Shown here: one piece after another, positions 25,153 through 34,043 of the stretch
Layout: each line of letters begins with the position of its first letter
Position numbering within the stretch: the first letter of the stretch is position 1
Source of the DNA: Bacillota bacterium
GTDB taxonomy: Bacteria; Bacillota; Clostridia; Oscillospirales; Oscillospiraceae
Assembly: GCA_029224785.1 (NCBI GenBank)
Contig: JAQXVF010000017.1
Coordinates: forward strand, 1-46,034
Direction of reading: 5' to 3'
Length of the DNA: 46,034 nt
Notes under the pieces: model-generated
Database searches by the model: none
Told to the model about the DNA's origin: nothing
What the model saw: the letters and a program-made list of their open reading frames with translations, nothing else
Position numbers and translations under genes: made by a program

Positions 25153-25626
25153 TTATTCTCCGGATTCCAGTTCCTCATCCGTCAGGAATCGGTCCATCAC
25201 TTCGGTAAACATGATGCCGTCCAGGTGATCCAGCTCATGGCAGAAGCACCGGGCGGTCAGTTCCTCCCCGTCCAGGGCGAACCAGTTGCCGTTCCGGTCC
25301 TGCGCCCGGACGCTTGCCACGTTGGGGCGCTTGACCAAGCCGTATTTCCCCGGCAGGCTCAGGCAGCCCTCCGGGCCATACTGCTCGCCGCTGGTCTCCA
25401 GCAGGCTGGGGTTTACCAGCTCCACGATTTCTTCCCCGGTATCCACCACCACGACCCGGCGCAGGATGCCCACCTGGGGTGCAGCCAGGCCGACACCGCC
25501 GGACTCCTTCAGCGTCTCCTTCATATCGTCCAGCAGCTTCCACAGCCGCTCGTTGAAATCCGTCACCGGCTTGCAGGTCTTGTGCAGTGCCGGATCCTTG
25601 TCCGTCAAAATCTTTCGAATTCCCAT
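25153..25626 (-). CDS. def: Peptide deformylase
   Basis: Iron or zinc enzyme that removes the formyl group from nascent proteins. The 157-residue product has all three motifs: GVGLAAPQVG (44-53), EGCLSLPG (86-93) with metal ligand Cys88, and HELDHLDG (130-137) with ligands His130 and His134 and catalytic Glu131. This is type I or II short form, ending in LESGE. It lies between priA and fmt. Confidence 0.97.
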   Translation of the reverse strand: MGIRKILTDKDPALHKTCKPVTDFNERLWKLLDDMKETLKESGGVGLAAPQVGILRRVVVVDTGEEIVELVNPSLLETSGEQYGPEGCLSLPGKYGLVKRPNVASVRAQDRNGNWFALDGEELTARCFCHELDHLDGIMFTEVMDRFLTDEELESGE

Positions 25627-25639
25627 TCTTCTCCCTCTT

Positions 25640-28084
25640 TCAGTCGTTTGATCCGTTCACGTCCACAAAGGCGGACACCCCGCGGTTTGCATTATCCAGG
25701 GAAAACTGCCGCAGAAGGTGTGCCGTCAGGCGCCGCATGGGCCGGTCAAAGGAGCCGTGCAGCATCAGGCGGTAACGGTAGTGATAGTTGATCTTCGGCA
25801 CCGGGCAGGGAGCAGGCCCCAGTACGGTGCAGGTCTCTTTTTCGTATTCCGGCAGCTTCAGGCAGCCCAGCAGGCTGTCCCGGAATTTCGCCGCACCCCG
25901 CAGCACTGCCGTCTCATTCTCCCCGGTAAAGGTCACCACCGCAATGTCTCCAAAGGGCGGGCAGTTTCCTGCCCGGCGGAGCCGGATCTCCATATCGTAA
26001 AACCCGTCGTAATCCTGGGCCGCCGCCAGCGTAATCACCCGGTGCTCCGGCACCAAAGTCTGGATCACGGCCGTTCCGCCGGTGTCGCCCCGTCCGGCTC
26101 TGCCCACCACCTGGGTCAGCATATTAAAGGTGTTTTCCGCCGCCCGGAAGCTGTCCGCATACAGGCTCATGTCCGCATCCAGCACCCCCACCAAGGTCAC
26201 ATTGGGCAAATTCAGGCCCTTTGCCACCATCTGGGTGCCGATCAGTACGGGAATGTTCTCCTTCCGGAAGGTGTCCAGAATCCTCTCGTGGGTGTTCATG
26301 GCATTGACGGTGTCCGTATCCATCCGCAGACTCTTCAGGTCCGGCATCAGGGATTCCAGCTCCTGCTGGACCTTCTGGGTGCCGCAGCCCATCTGTTTCA
26401 GAGGGCCGCCGCATTCCGGGCAGGTTTCCGGCACATTTCTGGAAAAACCGCAGTGGTGGCACATCAGCCGGTTGTTGGCGCTGTGGTAGGTCAGCCGGGC
26501 GCTGCACCGTGGGCATTCCGGAGATTTCCGGCAGGAAACGCAGATCAGTGCCCGGCTGTTGCCCCGGCGGTTGAGAAACAGAATGGTCTGTTTCCCGCAG
26601 TCTGCCGTCTCCCGGATCCCTGCGCGCAGCGGAACGCTGAGGCTCAGGTCGTTTCCCAGCTCCAGCTCCCGGCGCATATCCACGATCTCCACTTGGGGAA
26701 GATTTCGCCCGTTGTAGCGGTTTTTCAGGGTGTACAAGGTAAGGATCCCGGTTTTCGCCCGGTACATGGTCTCCACCCGGGGAGTGGCAGAGCCGAAAAG
26801 CACCAGTGCATTTTCCCGGCTGCCCCGCCAAAGGGCGATCTCCCGGGCATCATACCGGGGGCTGGCCTCGGAGGCATAGGAGTGCTCCTGCTCCTCGTCA
26901 AGAATAAACAGGCCCGGCCGGACTGCCGGCACGAACACCGCCGACCGGGTCCCCACCACCACGGTGGCATCCCCGCTTCGAATCCGGCGCCAGCCGTCAT
27001 ATCGCTCGCCGGGGGAAAGGTTGCTGTGGATCACGGCCACCCTGCTGCCGAAATGGGCCGCAAGGAGGCTCAGAAGCTGGGGTGTCAGGGCAATTTCCGG
27101 CACCAGAAACACGGCGGACTGCCCCCGGTCCAGGGCATGCTGAATCAGCTTCAGATAGACTGCCGTCTTGCCGGAGCCGGTCACTCCATACAGCAATGCG
27201 GCTCCCGGAGCAGACTGGTCCATCTGTTCCTTCAAGCCGCAGAAAACCGACTGCTGCTCCTCGTTCAGTGTCAGCGGGCCGCTGATTCGGTCCGGAACGA
27301 TCTCCCGGGTCCGCAGGACCTGACGATGGGACAGGGTCAGATATCCCAACTGCGCCAGCCGCCGGATGGTCTGAATCCCGGCACCGGTGTAATAGGAAAT
27401 CTCCTTGACCGATGCGGTACCCACAGAACACAGAAGCGTCAGCACCTCTCTCTGCATGGCAGCGGATTTGGGTCGCCGTGCCGCATACTCCATGGCTTCC
27501 TCGGGGGATGACGCCAGGGTTGCCACCTGCTCGGTCTTGTCCGAGGCTTTTTTACGGAAATCCGCGTCCTCCCGGATCCATTTTTTGCTCCGGGCATAGC
27601 GCAGCGCCTGGGCATACCGCTGTTCGTCCGGAAACACGGCCCGCAGGTCTTCTTCTCCGGCGCTGCCGCCCAGATCCGCCAGCCGGCTCATCAGAAGCTC
27701 CGCATCCCGGTTGGCGCATCCTTTCCAGGCATCCGCCTCCAGCATGGTCATCGTCTGCTTTTTCCGAAACCACAGCTCCCCGGGCAGCATTACCCGGGCC
27801 GCATCGTAGAAGGTACAGAAATAACGCTCCCGCATAAATGCCGCCAGATGCAGCATATTTTCCGAAAGCAGCGGTTCCGGATCCAGGGACTGCTCCACCG
27901 TCTTCAGATTCCGGTCGGTCCCCTCCTCCACGGAAAGGACAATGCCCTCGCAGCGGCGGTTTCCCCTTCCGAAGGGTATCACCACCCGGCTTCCGGGACT
28001 GAGCGTCATTCCCTCCGGGATCCGGTAGGAGTAGGACTTGTCAATGGCAAAGTTCGCCGCAGACACGGCAATTTTTGCAATCAT
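25640..28084 (-). CDS. priA: Primosomal protein N' (replication restart helicase)
   Basis: DNA helicase that restarts stalled forks. The 814-residue product has the N-terminal 3'-DNA-binding domain (about 1-105), a winged helix, helicase Walker A GVTGSGKTAVYL, and Walker B region LFILDEEQEHSY. A zinc-binding insert with several CxxC pairs follows (CVSCRKSPECPRC, CHHCGF, CPECGG), then helicase motifs V and VI (GTQMVAKGLN, TQVVGRAGRG). Most PriA proteins have DEEH at motif II; here it reads DEEQ, a small variation worth checking. It lies between rpoZ and def. Confidence 0.96.
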   Translation of the reverse strand: MIAKIAVSAANFAIDKSYSYRIPEGMTLSPGSRVVIPFGRGNRRCEGIVLSVEEGTDRNLKTVEQSLDPEPLLSENMLHLAAFMRERYFCTFYDAARVMLPGELWFRKKQTMTMLEADAWKGCANRDAELLMSRLADLGGSAGEEDLRAVFPDEQRYAQALRYARSKKWIREDADFRKKASDKTEQVATLASSPEEAMEYAARRPKSAAMQREVLTLLCSVGTASVKEISYYTGAGIQTIRRLAQLGYLTLSHRQVLRTREIVPDRISGPLTLNEEQQSVFCGLKEQMDQSAPGAALLYGVTGSGKTAVYLKLIQHALDRGQSAVFLVPEIALTPQLLSLLAAHFGSRVAVIHSNLSPGERYDGWRRIRSGDATVVVGTRSAVFVPAVRPGLFILDEEQEHSYASEASPRYDAREIALWRGSRENALVLFGSATPRVETMYRAKTGILTLYTLKNRYNGRNLPQVEIVDMRRELELGNDLSLSVPLRAGIRETADCGKQTILFLNRRGNSRALICVSCRKSPECPRCSARLTYHSANNRLMCHHCGFSRNVPETCPECGGPLKQMGCGTQKVQQELESLMPDLKSLRMDTDTVNAMNTHERILDTFRKENIPVLIGTQMVAKGLNLPNVTLVGVLDADMSLYADSFRAAENTFNMLTQVVGRAGRGDTGGTAVIQTLVPEHRVITLAAAQDYDGFYDMEIRLRRAGNCPPFGDIAVVTFTGENETAVLRGAAKFRDSLLGCLKLPEYEKETCTVLGPAPCPVPKINYHYRYRLMLHGSFDRPMRRLTAHLLRQFSLDNANRGVSAFVDVNGSND

Positions 28085-28109
28085 CCCGTCCTCTCCTTTC
28101 CGGCTTCTC

Positions 28110-28316
28110 TCAGTTGCGGTACTCTTCTTTCACGGTGGCGGTGAGCTGATTGTCCGCCACTTCCCATACAGCCATGGTCACAGGCTTTTCGGGCAGCTCC
28201 TCTTCCAGGATCCGGGCCTCTGCCTCGATCTGGCGGGCCCGGTGGGCCACCACATTCACCAGAAGATAACGGCTGTCCACATTCTTCAGCATATCAGCAA
28301 CAGGGGGGTAAAGCAT
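28110..28316 (-). CDS. rpoZ: DNA-directed RNA polymerase subunit omega
   Basis: A 68-residue subunit that helps fold beta-prime. The sequence has the family core YPPVADMLKNVDSRYLLVNV and AHRARQI, matching the conserved SRY-LV---A-RAR pattern, and a divergent acidic end. The ATG at 28316 is preferred, because GGAGG lies 8 nt upstream; two earlier ATGs overlap the gmk stop. The gmk-rpoZ order is conserved. Confidence 0.93.
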   Translation of the reverse strand: MLYPPVADMLKNVDSRYLLVNVVAHRARQIEAEARILEEELPEKPVTMAVWEVADNQLTATVKEEYRN

Positions 28317-28330
28317 TTTGGGTTCCTCCA

Positions 28331-28888
28331 TCAATCTGCCTTTTCGGCAATAATTCTTAATATTTCCTCCGCACAGGTCTGTGCCCGGCGGTTGACAACG
28401 ACATAATCGTACCAGTCTTTCTGTTCAATTTCCCATTCTGCCCGGTTCAGGCGAAGGCGGATCTGCTCCTGCGAGGTGTCTCCCCGGCCCCGAAGCCTTT
28501 CCTCCAGTTCCTGCCGGGAGGGGGGCATGATAAAGATCAGCGTGGCATCCGGATAGGCCTTCCGGACATTGCCGGCTCCCACCGGCTCCACATCCAGGAT
28601 CACGTTGCCCCGGGTCAGTTTTTCCCGGATCTGACCGTTCAGCGTACCGTACAGGGTACCATTGTGCTCGTCATATTCCAGGAACTCTCCCCGGCGGATC
28701 CTGTCTTCAAATTCTTCCCGGGTGATGTAGTAGTAATTCACCCCATCCACCTCCCCGGGACGCATCTGCCGGGTAGTGGCGGAGACGGAAAACAACAGAT
28801 CCTGACGCGCTTCCATCACCAGCTTCAGCACCGTGCTCTTTCCGACCCCGGATGCTCCGGAGATCACAAACAGGCTTCCTTTACTCAT
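28331..28888 (-). CDS. gmk: Guanylate kinase
   Basis: Phosphorylates GMP to GDP. The 185-residue product has the P-loop GASGVGKST (11-19), the GMP-binding segment [20 protein letters not shown], and [18 protein letters not shown], where VGAGNVRK replaces the more usual [23 protein letters not shown] is the family end motif. ATG at 28888 has GGAGG 8 nt upstream. It overlaps the remA stop by 8 nt. Confidence 0.96.
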   Translation of the reverse strand: MSKGSLFVISGASGVGKSTVLKLVMEARQDLLFSVSATTRQMRPGEVDGVNYYYITREEFEDRIRRGEFLEYDEHNGTLYGTLNGQIREKLTRGNVILDVEPVGAGNVRKAYPDATLIFIMPPSRQELEERLRGRGDTSQEQIRLRLNRAEWEIEQKDWYDYVVVNRRAQTCAEEILRIIAEKAD

Positions 28889-29150
28889 GAATGTCTCCTC
28901 CGCTCTCTTCTTCGGTGGTATCCCCGGCACGTCCGCACACGGTCTCGGGGGAAAGGGCCGAAAGGATCACATGGTCCGTGTCCATCAGCAGCACCGCCTG
29001 GGTCTTTCGCCCGAAGGAGGCATCGATCAGCATTCCCCGCTCTCTTGCCTCCTGGATCACCCGCTTGATGGGCGCGGAATCCGGCGCGATCACCGCCAGG
29101 ATCCGGTCTCCGGCCACCATACTTCCAAATCCAATGTTGACCAGCTTCAT
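28881..29150 (-). CDS. remA: Extracellular matrix regulator RemA (DUF370)
   Basis: Small DNA-binding protein that in Bacillus activates matrix and osmoprotection genes. The 89-residue product has the core [40 protein letters not shown] and [20 protein letters not shown] with SALSPETV, matching RemA almost throughout; an acidic tail follows. The ATG at 29150 gives the family N terminus; no clear SD is seen, so coupling to yicC (stop TGA at 29152-29154) is likely. The position between yicC and gmk is conserved in Firmicutes. Confidence 0.95.
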   Translation of the reverse strand: MKLVNIGFGSMVAGDRILAVIAPDSAPIKRVIQEARERGMLIDASFGRKTQAVLLMDTDHVILSALSPETVCGRAGDTTEEESGGDIHE

Positions 29151-29151
29151 A

Positions 29152-30033
29152 TCATTCAATATTCTGGGTCTGTTCCCGGATCTTTTCCAGTTCCGCCTTG
29201 ATGTCCACCACCACTTTGGAAAGCTGAAGATCGGAGCACTTGGAGCCGATGGTGTTGGTCTCCCGGTTCATTTCCTGCAGCAGGAAGTCCAGCTTTCTGC
29301 CGATGGCACCACCCTCGGTAAGCATGGCCTCCATCTGCTTCAGATGGCTGCGCAGCCGCACCGTCTCCTCGTCCACGGCCACCTTGTCCGCAAAAATGGC
29401 AGCCTCCGTCAGGATCCGGCTCTCGTCGATGGACGTGTTTGCCAGCACCTCCCGGAGCTTGGCCTCCAGCCGGCTGCGGTAGTCCTCCACCGTCCGGCCG
29501 CTGCCCTCTTCCACCACAGAAACCAGATTCAGGATGGTGTTTCCTCTGCTGCGAAGATCGGCATCCAGCGCCTGACCTTCCGTCTCCCGCATGGCATTAT
29601 AGCCGGCAATCGCCTTGGCAGTGACGCTCATCAGATCCTGCTTCAGCGCCTCCTCGTCCACCTCCGGCTTCTCCACGGTGAACACATCCGGCATCCGGGT
29701 CAGGGCGGTGACGCTGATATCGTCCGCCACTCCGTCATACTCCTGAGCCACCTGCCGCATCAGCGTCAGATACTGCTCCAAAACGGGCTTGTTCAGGGTA
29801 ATCCGGGCATCCACGCCTTCTTCGGCACGGATGGACACGCTGACATCCACCTTCCCCCGGGAGATGGCCTGCTTCACCGCCTGCTTGATGTCATCCTCCG
29901 CAAAGGAGACGCTGCGGGGCAGTTTTACGGTGCAGTCCAGGTAGCGGTTGTTGACGGAGCGGATCTCCACGGTAAACTCTCTGCCGCGGAGGGTTTCCAC
30001 GGCCCGGCCGTAGCCGGTCATGCTCTTGATCAA
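29152..30033 (-). CDS. yicC: YicC family endoribonuclease-like protein
   Basis: A 293-residue YicC/YloC protein, a family with reported endoribonuclease activity. N-terminal signature [20 protein letters not shown], then [20 protein letters not shown], a helical middle and the DUF1732 end ([20 protein letters not shown]). Start is taken as TTG at 30033 (GAAGGG about 10 nt upstream), which gives the family N terminus; ATG at 30021 is an alternative. It follows the RseC-like gene by 17 nt and precedes remA. Confidence 0.94.
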   Translation of the reverse strand: MIKSMTGYGRAVETLRGREFTVEIRSVNNRYLDCTVKLPRSVSFAEDDIKQAVKQAISRGKVDVSVSIRAEEGVDARITLNKPVLEQYLTLMRQVAQEYDGVADDISVTALTRMPDVFTVEKPEVDEEALKQDLMSVTAKAIAGYNAMRETEGQALDADLRSRGNTILNLVSVVEEGSGRTVEDYRSRLEAKLREVLANTSIDESRILTEAAIFADKVAVDEETVRLRSHLKQMEAMLTEGGAIGRKLDFLLQEMNRETNTIGSKCSDLQLSKVVVDIKAELEKIREQTQNIE

Positions 30034-30050
30034 TGTACTACTTCCCTTCT

Positions 30051-30455
30051 TTATGGCTTTGCAAAGCCGGTAATGGTGTAAACGGTCTGCTTTTGGGCGG
30101 CAACCTTCCGGTCGTAGAGCACCGCAAGGGCCAGTCCTGCCAGAAATCCGGCGCAGCCGCCGAGGGCACCTGCCCGGAATCCGGTTCCCAGCAGATAGCC
30201 GGCAAAAAACAGCAGGATCGGCAGCACATACAGCACGGCGGCTCCCCGAAGCACCGGCGCAGAGGCCGATTCCAGGATGACCACATCCCCCGGCGCAGCC
30301 CCAATGGGGTTTTCCGCCGTCAGCTCCAGGGTTTCCTCCGCAGCGCCGCAGCCGGCACACTTGTGGCAGTCCCCGGAGCAGGCGCTCTGCCGCACATGGA
30401 CCACCCGGGCCTTGCCGTCCGGCAGCAGAGACCGGACTTTAACTATCTGTTCCAT
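30051..30455 (-). CDS. SoxR-reducing system RseC-like membrane protein
   Basis: A 134-residue membrane protein with an N-terminal cysteine cluster, Cys26, Cys30, Cys33 and Cys36 (CSGDCHKCAGCG), then a beta-rich segment and two membrane helices (about 70-92 and 96-114). This matches RseC/SoxR_reduc proteins, which in other bacteria act with the Rnf/Rsx electron-transfer complex. No rnf genes are in this window. ATG at 30455 lies inside cdaR (17-nt overlap). Whether the cysteines hold an iron-sulfur cluster here is inference. Confidence 0.85.
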   Translation of the reverse strand: MEQIVKVRSLLPDGKARVVHVRQSACSGDCHKCAGCGAAEETLELTAENPIGAAPGDVVILESASAPVLRGAAVLYVLPILLFFAGYLLGTGFRAGALGGCAGFLAGLALAVLYDRKVAAQKQTVYTITGFAKP

Positions 30456-31698
30456 TGGTCTTACTGTCTCTTTCCGCGCCCTCGGGCCACAAAGTCGCCG
30501 ATACGCTGTACGTTCCCAGGCAGCCAACATTGGGATACTTGGAATCGATGACGATCCGGGCCTTGGTGGTAGAGGTTCCTTCCACCGCGTTGCCGAAATC
30601 CACATACACGGTAATGTTCTTTTCCGTCAGGGCTGCCACCTCGTGCTTGGCGCCCCGAACGGTAACGGTGATGGCCTGAGACAGGATTTCCGCCTCCATG
30701 CCATCGGGCACATTTTCCGCAATGATCTGCTTCACCGTGAACTCCTTCACGGCCAGATCCGGGAATTTCACGGAAACGGTAACCTCCGTCACGCCGCTGA
30801 GATTGTTCACACCCTCCGGCAGGGAAATCTGATAGGTCAGATCCGTGTCCTTGACGATCTCCGCCAGACGGATGGTTCCCAGGTTGTACTCCGTCAGCTT
30901 CTCCAGCAGCTGTTCGTTGCCGCTGACCCGGATGGTTCTGGGCTCAATGGTGATCTTACTGGTCTTCTGGGTGGCACCGCCGCCGTCCACCACCGTCAGT
31001 GTCAGGGGCAGCTCCATGACCCGCTGAATGCTCAGCGACAGCCGGACCTCCGCCACATTGGTGGTGACCAGCTCCACATCCACCGCCTCGCCGTTCTCAT
31101 CGCACAGGGTATAGCGGAAGGATTCATCCAGGGATTCGCTGCGCTGGGTAAGATCCACGTCGATCCGGGCGGAGGCGATCCGGTTGATAACCGATGCAGG
31201 TCCCACCGCGTTGATGAAGGAATAATCCAGCACGCTGTTTTCCTTGTCGGCAATGTAGCCGTTGGGAATGGTGCCGGAATACTGCACCTCCACGGGAATA
31301 TCCTTGCTGATCCGGTCCTCCACTGTCACAACGATATACTTGGGATCCCAGCTCTGGACGGTGACGGCATTGTTGGGCACATCACCGGGCAGGGAGTAGG
31401 TGTACTGCAGCACCTGCTCGCCGTCGCTGTCCACCTTGGTCAGGTCGGCGATCAGGGTAATGTTGTTGCTGTTGATCTTGTTCAGGTCGGAACGGTTCCC
31501 CGTAAAGGTCAGGGACACCGTTTGCTCCGCCCCGGAGGTCAGCATCAGTCCCCGCTCCGTCAGAATGTTGATGCCCTGCATCACCACGGGGATGTTATAG
31601 TAGGTTTTCGTAGATTCCGGACTGACCACCGTAACCACATACAGCCAAAGGCTTGCGGAGATCAGAAGGGAAAACAAAAACATCAGGATTTTTTTCAT
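30439..31698 (-). CDS. cdaR: CdaR, YbbR-domain regulator of c-di-AMP synthase
   Basis: Membrane-anchored partner that modulates CdaA. The 419-residue product has an N-terminal membrane helix (KKILMFLFSLLISASLWLYV) and about four YbbR-type beta repeats outside the cell, e.g. YYNIPVVMQGINILTERGLM, then KDIPVEVQYSGTIPNGYIAD, and later PLTLTVVDGG and VKEFTVKQIIAENVP. The ATG at 31698 shares its first bases with the cdaA stop, with AAGGTG 7 nt upstream. cdaA-cdaR coupling is standard; glmM does not follow here. Confidence 0.93.
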   Translation of the reverse strand: MKKILMFLFSLLISASLWLYVVTVVSPESTKTYYNIPVVMQGINILTERGLMLTSGAEQTVSLTFTGNRSDLNKINSNNITLIADLTKVDSDGEQVLQYTYSLPGDVPNNAVTVQSWDPKYIVVTVEDRISKDIPVEVQYSGTIPNGYIADKENSVLDYSFINAVGPASVINRIASARIDVDLTQRSESLDESFRYTLCDENGEAVDVELVTTNVAEVRLSLSIQRVMELPLTLTVVDGGGATQKTSKITIEPRTIRVSGNEQLLEKLTEYNLGTIRLAEIVKDTDLTYQISLPEGVNNLSGVTEVTVSVKFPDLAVKEFTVKQIIAENVPDGMEAEILSQAITVTVRGAKHEVAALTEKNITVYVDFGNAVEGTSTTKARIVIDSKYPNVGCLGTYSVSATLWPEGAERDSKTNGTDS

Positions 31699-32555
31699 CA
31701 CCTGTCACCTTTTTCCTTCCGGGTCATCTTCTGGCGCAGGCGCAGCCTGGAATGCTCCGCCTTTTCGGTCTCCTCCGCTCCCAGCGCCGTGTGCAGCATC
31801 TGCTCCAGCATCTGGGGTGCCAGATGTCGCTTGAGCATCCCGTCCTCCGCCACGGAGATGGTTCCGGTCTCCTCCGAGACGATCACCACCACCGCATCGG
31901 ACACCTCGCTCATGCCCACGCCGGCCCGGTGCCGGGTGCCCAGATCGGCGCTCATCCGTTTGCTGTCCGACAAAGGCAGCACGCAGCCTGCGGCAGCCAC
32001 TCTGCCGTCCCGGATGATCATGGCCCCGTCATGCAGCGACGCCTTGGGGAAGAAAATGTTCCGGATGAGCTGCTCGGACACCTCCGCATCGATCACGGTG
32101 CCGGTTTTGATGTACTCATCCAGGCCCTGTGCTCTGGAAAAGACGATGAGCGCCCCTACCTTCTCCCGGCTCATGGTCTCACACGCCAGGATCACCTGAT
32201 GGATCAGGGGATCCACATCGCTTCTCTTCTCCATGCCTTCGAAGAAGGATCGGATCTTCATATTGCCCAGATGATCCAGCATACGGCGAAGCTCCGGCTG
32301 GAACAAGATCACAAGTGCCAGCAGTCCCACCGTCATCAGGCTGGTAAGGAGGAAGTTCAGAGTATGCAGTTTTAAAATGCTTGTCAGCCAAGTGATAATC
32401 AAAAGTCCGGCCACTGCACCTGCGATTCGGATCGTCGTCCGGGACCGCAGAATCGGCAGGCACCAATACAGCAGCAGCGCAACCAGCGCAATGTCCAGAT
32501 AGTCCTGCCACTGCATGGTGGAAAACTGCTGGACAATTTCACGGAAACTATCCAT
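31698..32555 (-). CDS. cdaA: Diadenylate cyclase CdaA
   Basis: Makes cyclic di-AMP from two ATP; c-di-AMP controls potassium, osmotic balance and cell-wall homeostasis. The 285-residue product has three N-terminal membrane helices (about 20-35, 42-60, 65-85) and a DAC domain from about 100, with the catalytic DGA (176-178) and RHR (208-210, GTRHRAGVG). ATG at 32555 is preferred, with AGGGGG 11 nt upstream, since the frame upstream shows no family resemblance. It is the first gene of the long operon and has a strong promoter at 32634-32662. Confidence 0.96.
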   Translation of the reverse strand: MDSFREIVQQFSTMQWQDYLDIALVALLLYWCLPILRSRTTIRIAGAVAGLLIITWLTSILKLHTLNFLLTSLMTVGLLALVILFQPELRRMLDHLGNMKIRSFFEGMEKRSDVDPLIHQVILACETMSREKVGALIVFSRAQGLDEYIKTGTVIDAEVSEQLIRNIFFPKASLHDGAMIIRDGRVAAAGCVLPLSDSKRMSADLGTRHRAGVGMSEVSDAVVVIVSEETGTISVAEDGMLKRHLAPQMLEQMLHTALGAEETEKAEHSRLRLRQKMTRKEKGDR

Positions 32556-32633
32556 TGCCTCGGAATCCCCCTTTGAGATCTGTTTTTTTCTGGTGATCGT
32601 ACAAAACCGCATACCAATCCTATTATCCTTCCC

Positions 32634-32662
32634 ATTATATCGGATTCTCCCCGGGATGGCAA
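32634..32662 (-). promoter_or_regulatory. Promoter of the cdaA-rsgA operon
   Basis: Minus strand: -35 TTGCCA (32657-32662), 17-nt spacer, -10 TATAAT (32634-32639). It lies 79 nt upstream of the cdaA start and just after the desulfurase gene. No terminator separates that gene, so read-through is also possible. Confidence 0.8.
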
Positions 32663-32686
32663 TAGAAAACTTGCATTTATTTTGTC

Positions 32687-33790
32687 TCAGTCAGATGAAA
32701 TTTTTGTGAATTCCTGCAGCGCTTTCCAGACTTCTTCCTCCCGGGTCAGAGCGCCGAAGCTGACCCTTACGGTGCCGGTGTGAAGGGTGCCGGCGCTTTC
32801 GTGGGCCAGCGGTGCACAGTGAAGCCCTGCACGCACCGCAATGTCCCGCTCCGCCAGCCGCTGGGCCATTTCTTCGCAGCCCATGCCCGGCACGAAGGAG
32901 AACAGTCCGCTCTGGTGGGCGCCGAAAAAGCAGCGGAATCCCTTTCCGGAAAGTCCCTTTTCCGCGATTTTCAACAGCCGTTTTTCCCTTTCCTCCACGG
33001 CGGCGATGCCGGTCTCCTGCAGGTACCGGAGTCCTGCGTTCAGGCCCGCAATGCCCGTGACGTTCATAGTCCCCGCCTCCAGCCGTTCCGGCAGGGATTC
33101 CGGCATGGTTTTTTCCATAGACCGGCTGCCCGTTCCGCCGAAGAGCAGGGGAATTCCTCCGTTTCTGCACAGCAGGATCCCGGTCCCCTGAGGACCCAGC
33201 AGGCCCTTGTGTCCGGGCATAGCCACAAAATCCGCGCCCCAGCGGCGGAAGTCTATGGGGAGTGTCCCTGCAGACTGGGCGGCATCCACCACAAACGGCA
33301 CCCCGTATCTGCGGCACATAGCCGCCAGTTTCTCCACCGGCAGCCGGTAGCCAAACACGTTGGACACATGGGTAAACACCGCCGCCCGGACCCCTCTGCG
33401 CAGGGCATTTTCAAAGTCTGCCAGCGTATCCTCCCAGCAGAACAGCTTCCGCCCGCAGATCACCGGCCGTGCGCCGATGGCATAGATGGGCCGCATCACC
33501 GCGTTGTGCTCAAACCCGGACACCGCCACCCGGTCCCCCGGCTTCAAAAGCGTCCGCAGCGCAATGTTCAGGCCATGCGTACAGTTGGAAGTAAACACCA
33601 CCTGTTCCGTATCGGCTCCAAACAGTTCCCCGGCTCGTTTCCGGCAATCGTACACCACTTCCGCTGCCTTGTTCGCTTGGGCATAGCCGCCCCGGCCCAC
33701 ACTGGCGCAGGAGGCAAGGGCCTGCATCATGGCTTCCGCCACCTGGGGCGGCTTTTGAAAGGAGGTGGCTCCCCAGTCCAGATAGATCAT
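32687..33790 (-). CDS. Aminotransferase class V, cysteine desulfurase/selenocysteine lyase-like
   Basis: A 367-residue fold-type I PLP enzyme. PLP-binding features: VVDAAQSAG with Asp169, the Schiff-base Lys195 in PGHKGLLGPQG, and the THGLNIAL phosphate loop (71-78). Cys325 in AGLHCAPL is the candidate sulfur-accepting cysteine. Its ATG overlaps the stop of the Se/S-carrier-like gene (ATGA), so they are translated together. That pairing suggests sulfur or selenium transfer from cysteine or selenocysteine. It is not clearly SufS or NifS by context; no suf or isc genes are nearby. Confidence 0.88.
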   Translation of the reverse strand: MIYLDWGATSFQKPPQVAEAMMQALASCASVGRGGYAQANKAAEVVYDCRKRAGELFGADTEQVVFTSNCTHGLNIALRTLLKPGDRVAVSGFEHNAVMRPIYAIGARPVICGRKLFCWEDTLADFENALRRGVRAAVFTHVSNVFGYRLPVEKLAAMCRRYGVPFVVDAAQSAGTLPIDFRRWGADFVAMPGHKGLLGPQGTGILLCRNGGIPLLFGGTGSRSMEKTMPESLPERLEAGTMNVTGIAGLNAGLRYLQETGIAAVEEREKRLLKIAEKGLSGKGFRCFFGAHQSGLFSFVPGMGCEEMAQRLAERDIAVRAGLHCAPLAHESAGTLHTGTVRVSFGALTREEEVWKALQEFTKISSD

Positions 33791-34038
33791 AGCCGAACCT
33801 CCACCGTATCCTCCCCCAAAACCCGGAAGCTTCGCCGGAAGGGAATGTCATACTGCCGCATCAGTGCCGCCGCTTTTCTTCCGGCCGGTTCCTCCACCGT
33901 CAGGCAGTAGCCGCAGCCCTGTTCCCCCAGCTTGCGGGGCGTTCTCCGCAGCACCGCATCGATCCCCCGGCTTTTCAGCAACTCCTCCCCCCGCTGTGCG
34001 GTGGTGATGGACCGGAATGTGAATAAGATGCCCTTCAT
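33787..34038 (-). CDS. DUF3343 protein, putative Se/S carrier-like
   Basis: An 83-residue protein beginning MKGILFTFRSITTAQRGEEL with the conserved pair Cys42-x-x-Cys45 (GCGYCLTV), the pattern of the DUF3343 family, thought to carry sulfur or selenium. The fold is probably ferredoxin-like. ATG at 34038 has GAGGTG 5 nt upstream; the frame upstream is open but lies in the hairpin region and shows no family resemblance. Overlaps the cysteine desulfurase gene by 4 nt, which supports a carrier and donor relationship. Confidence 0.85.
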   Translation of the reverse strand: MKGILFTFRSITTAQRGEELLKSRGIDAVLRRTPRKLGEQGCGYCLTVEEPAGRKAAALMRQYDIPFRRSFRVLGEDTVEVRL

Positions 34039-34043
34039 ATCAT

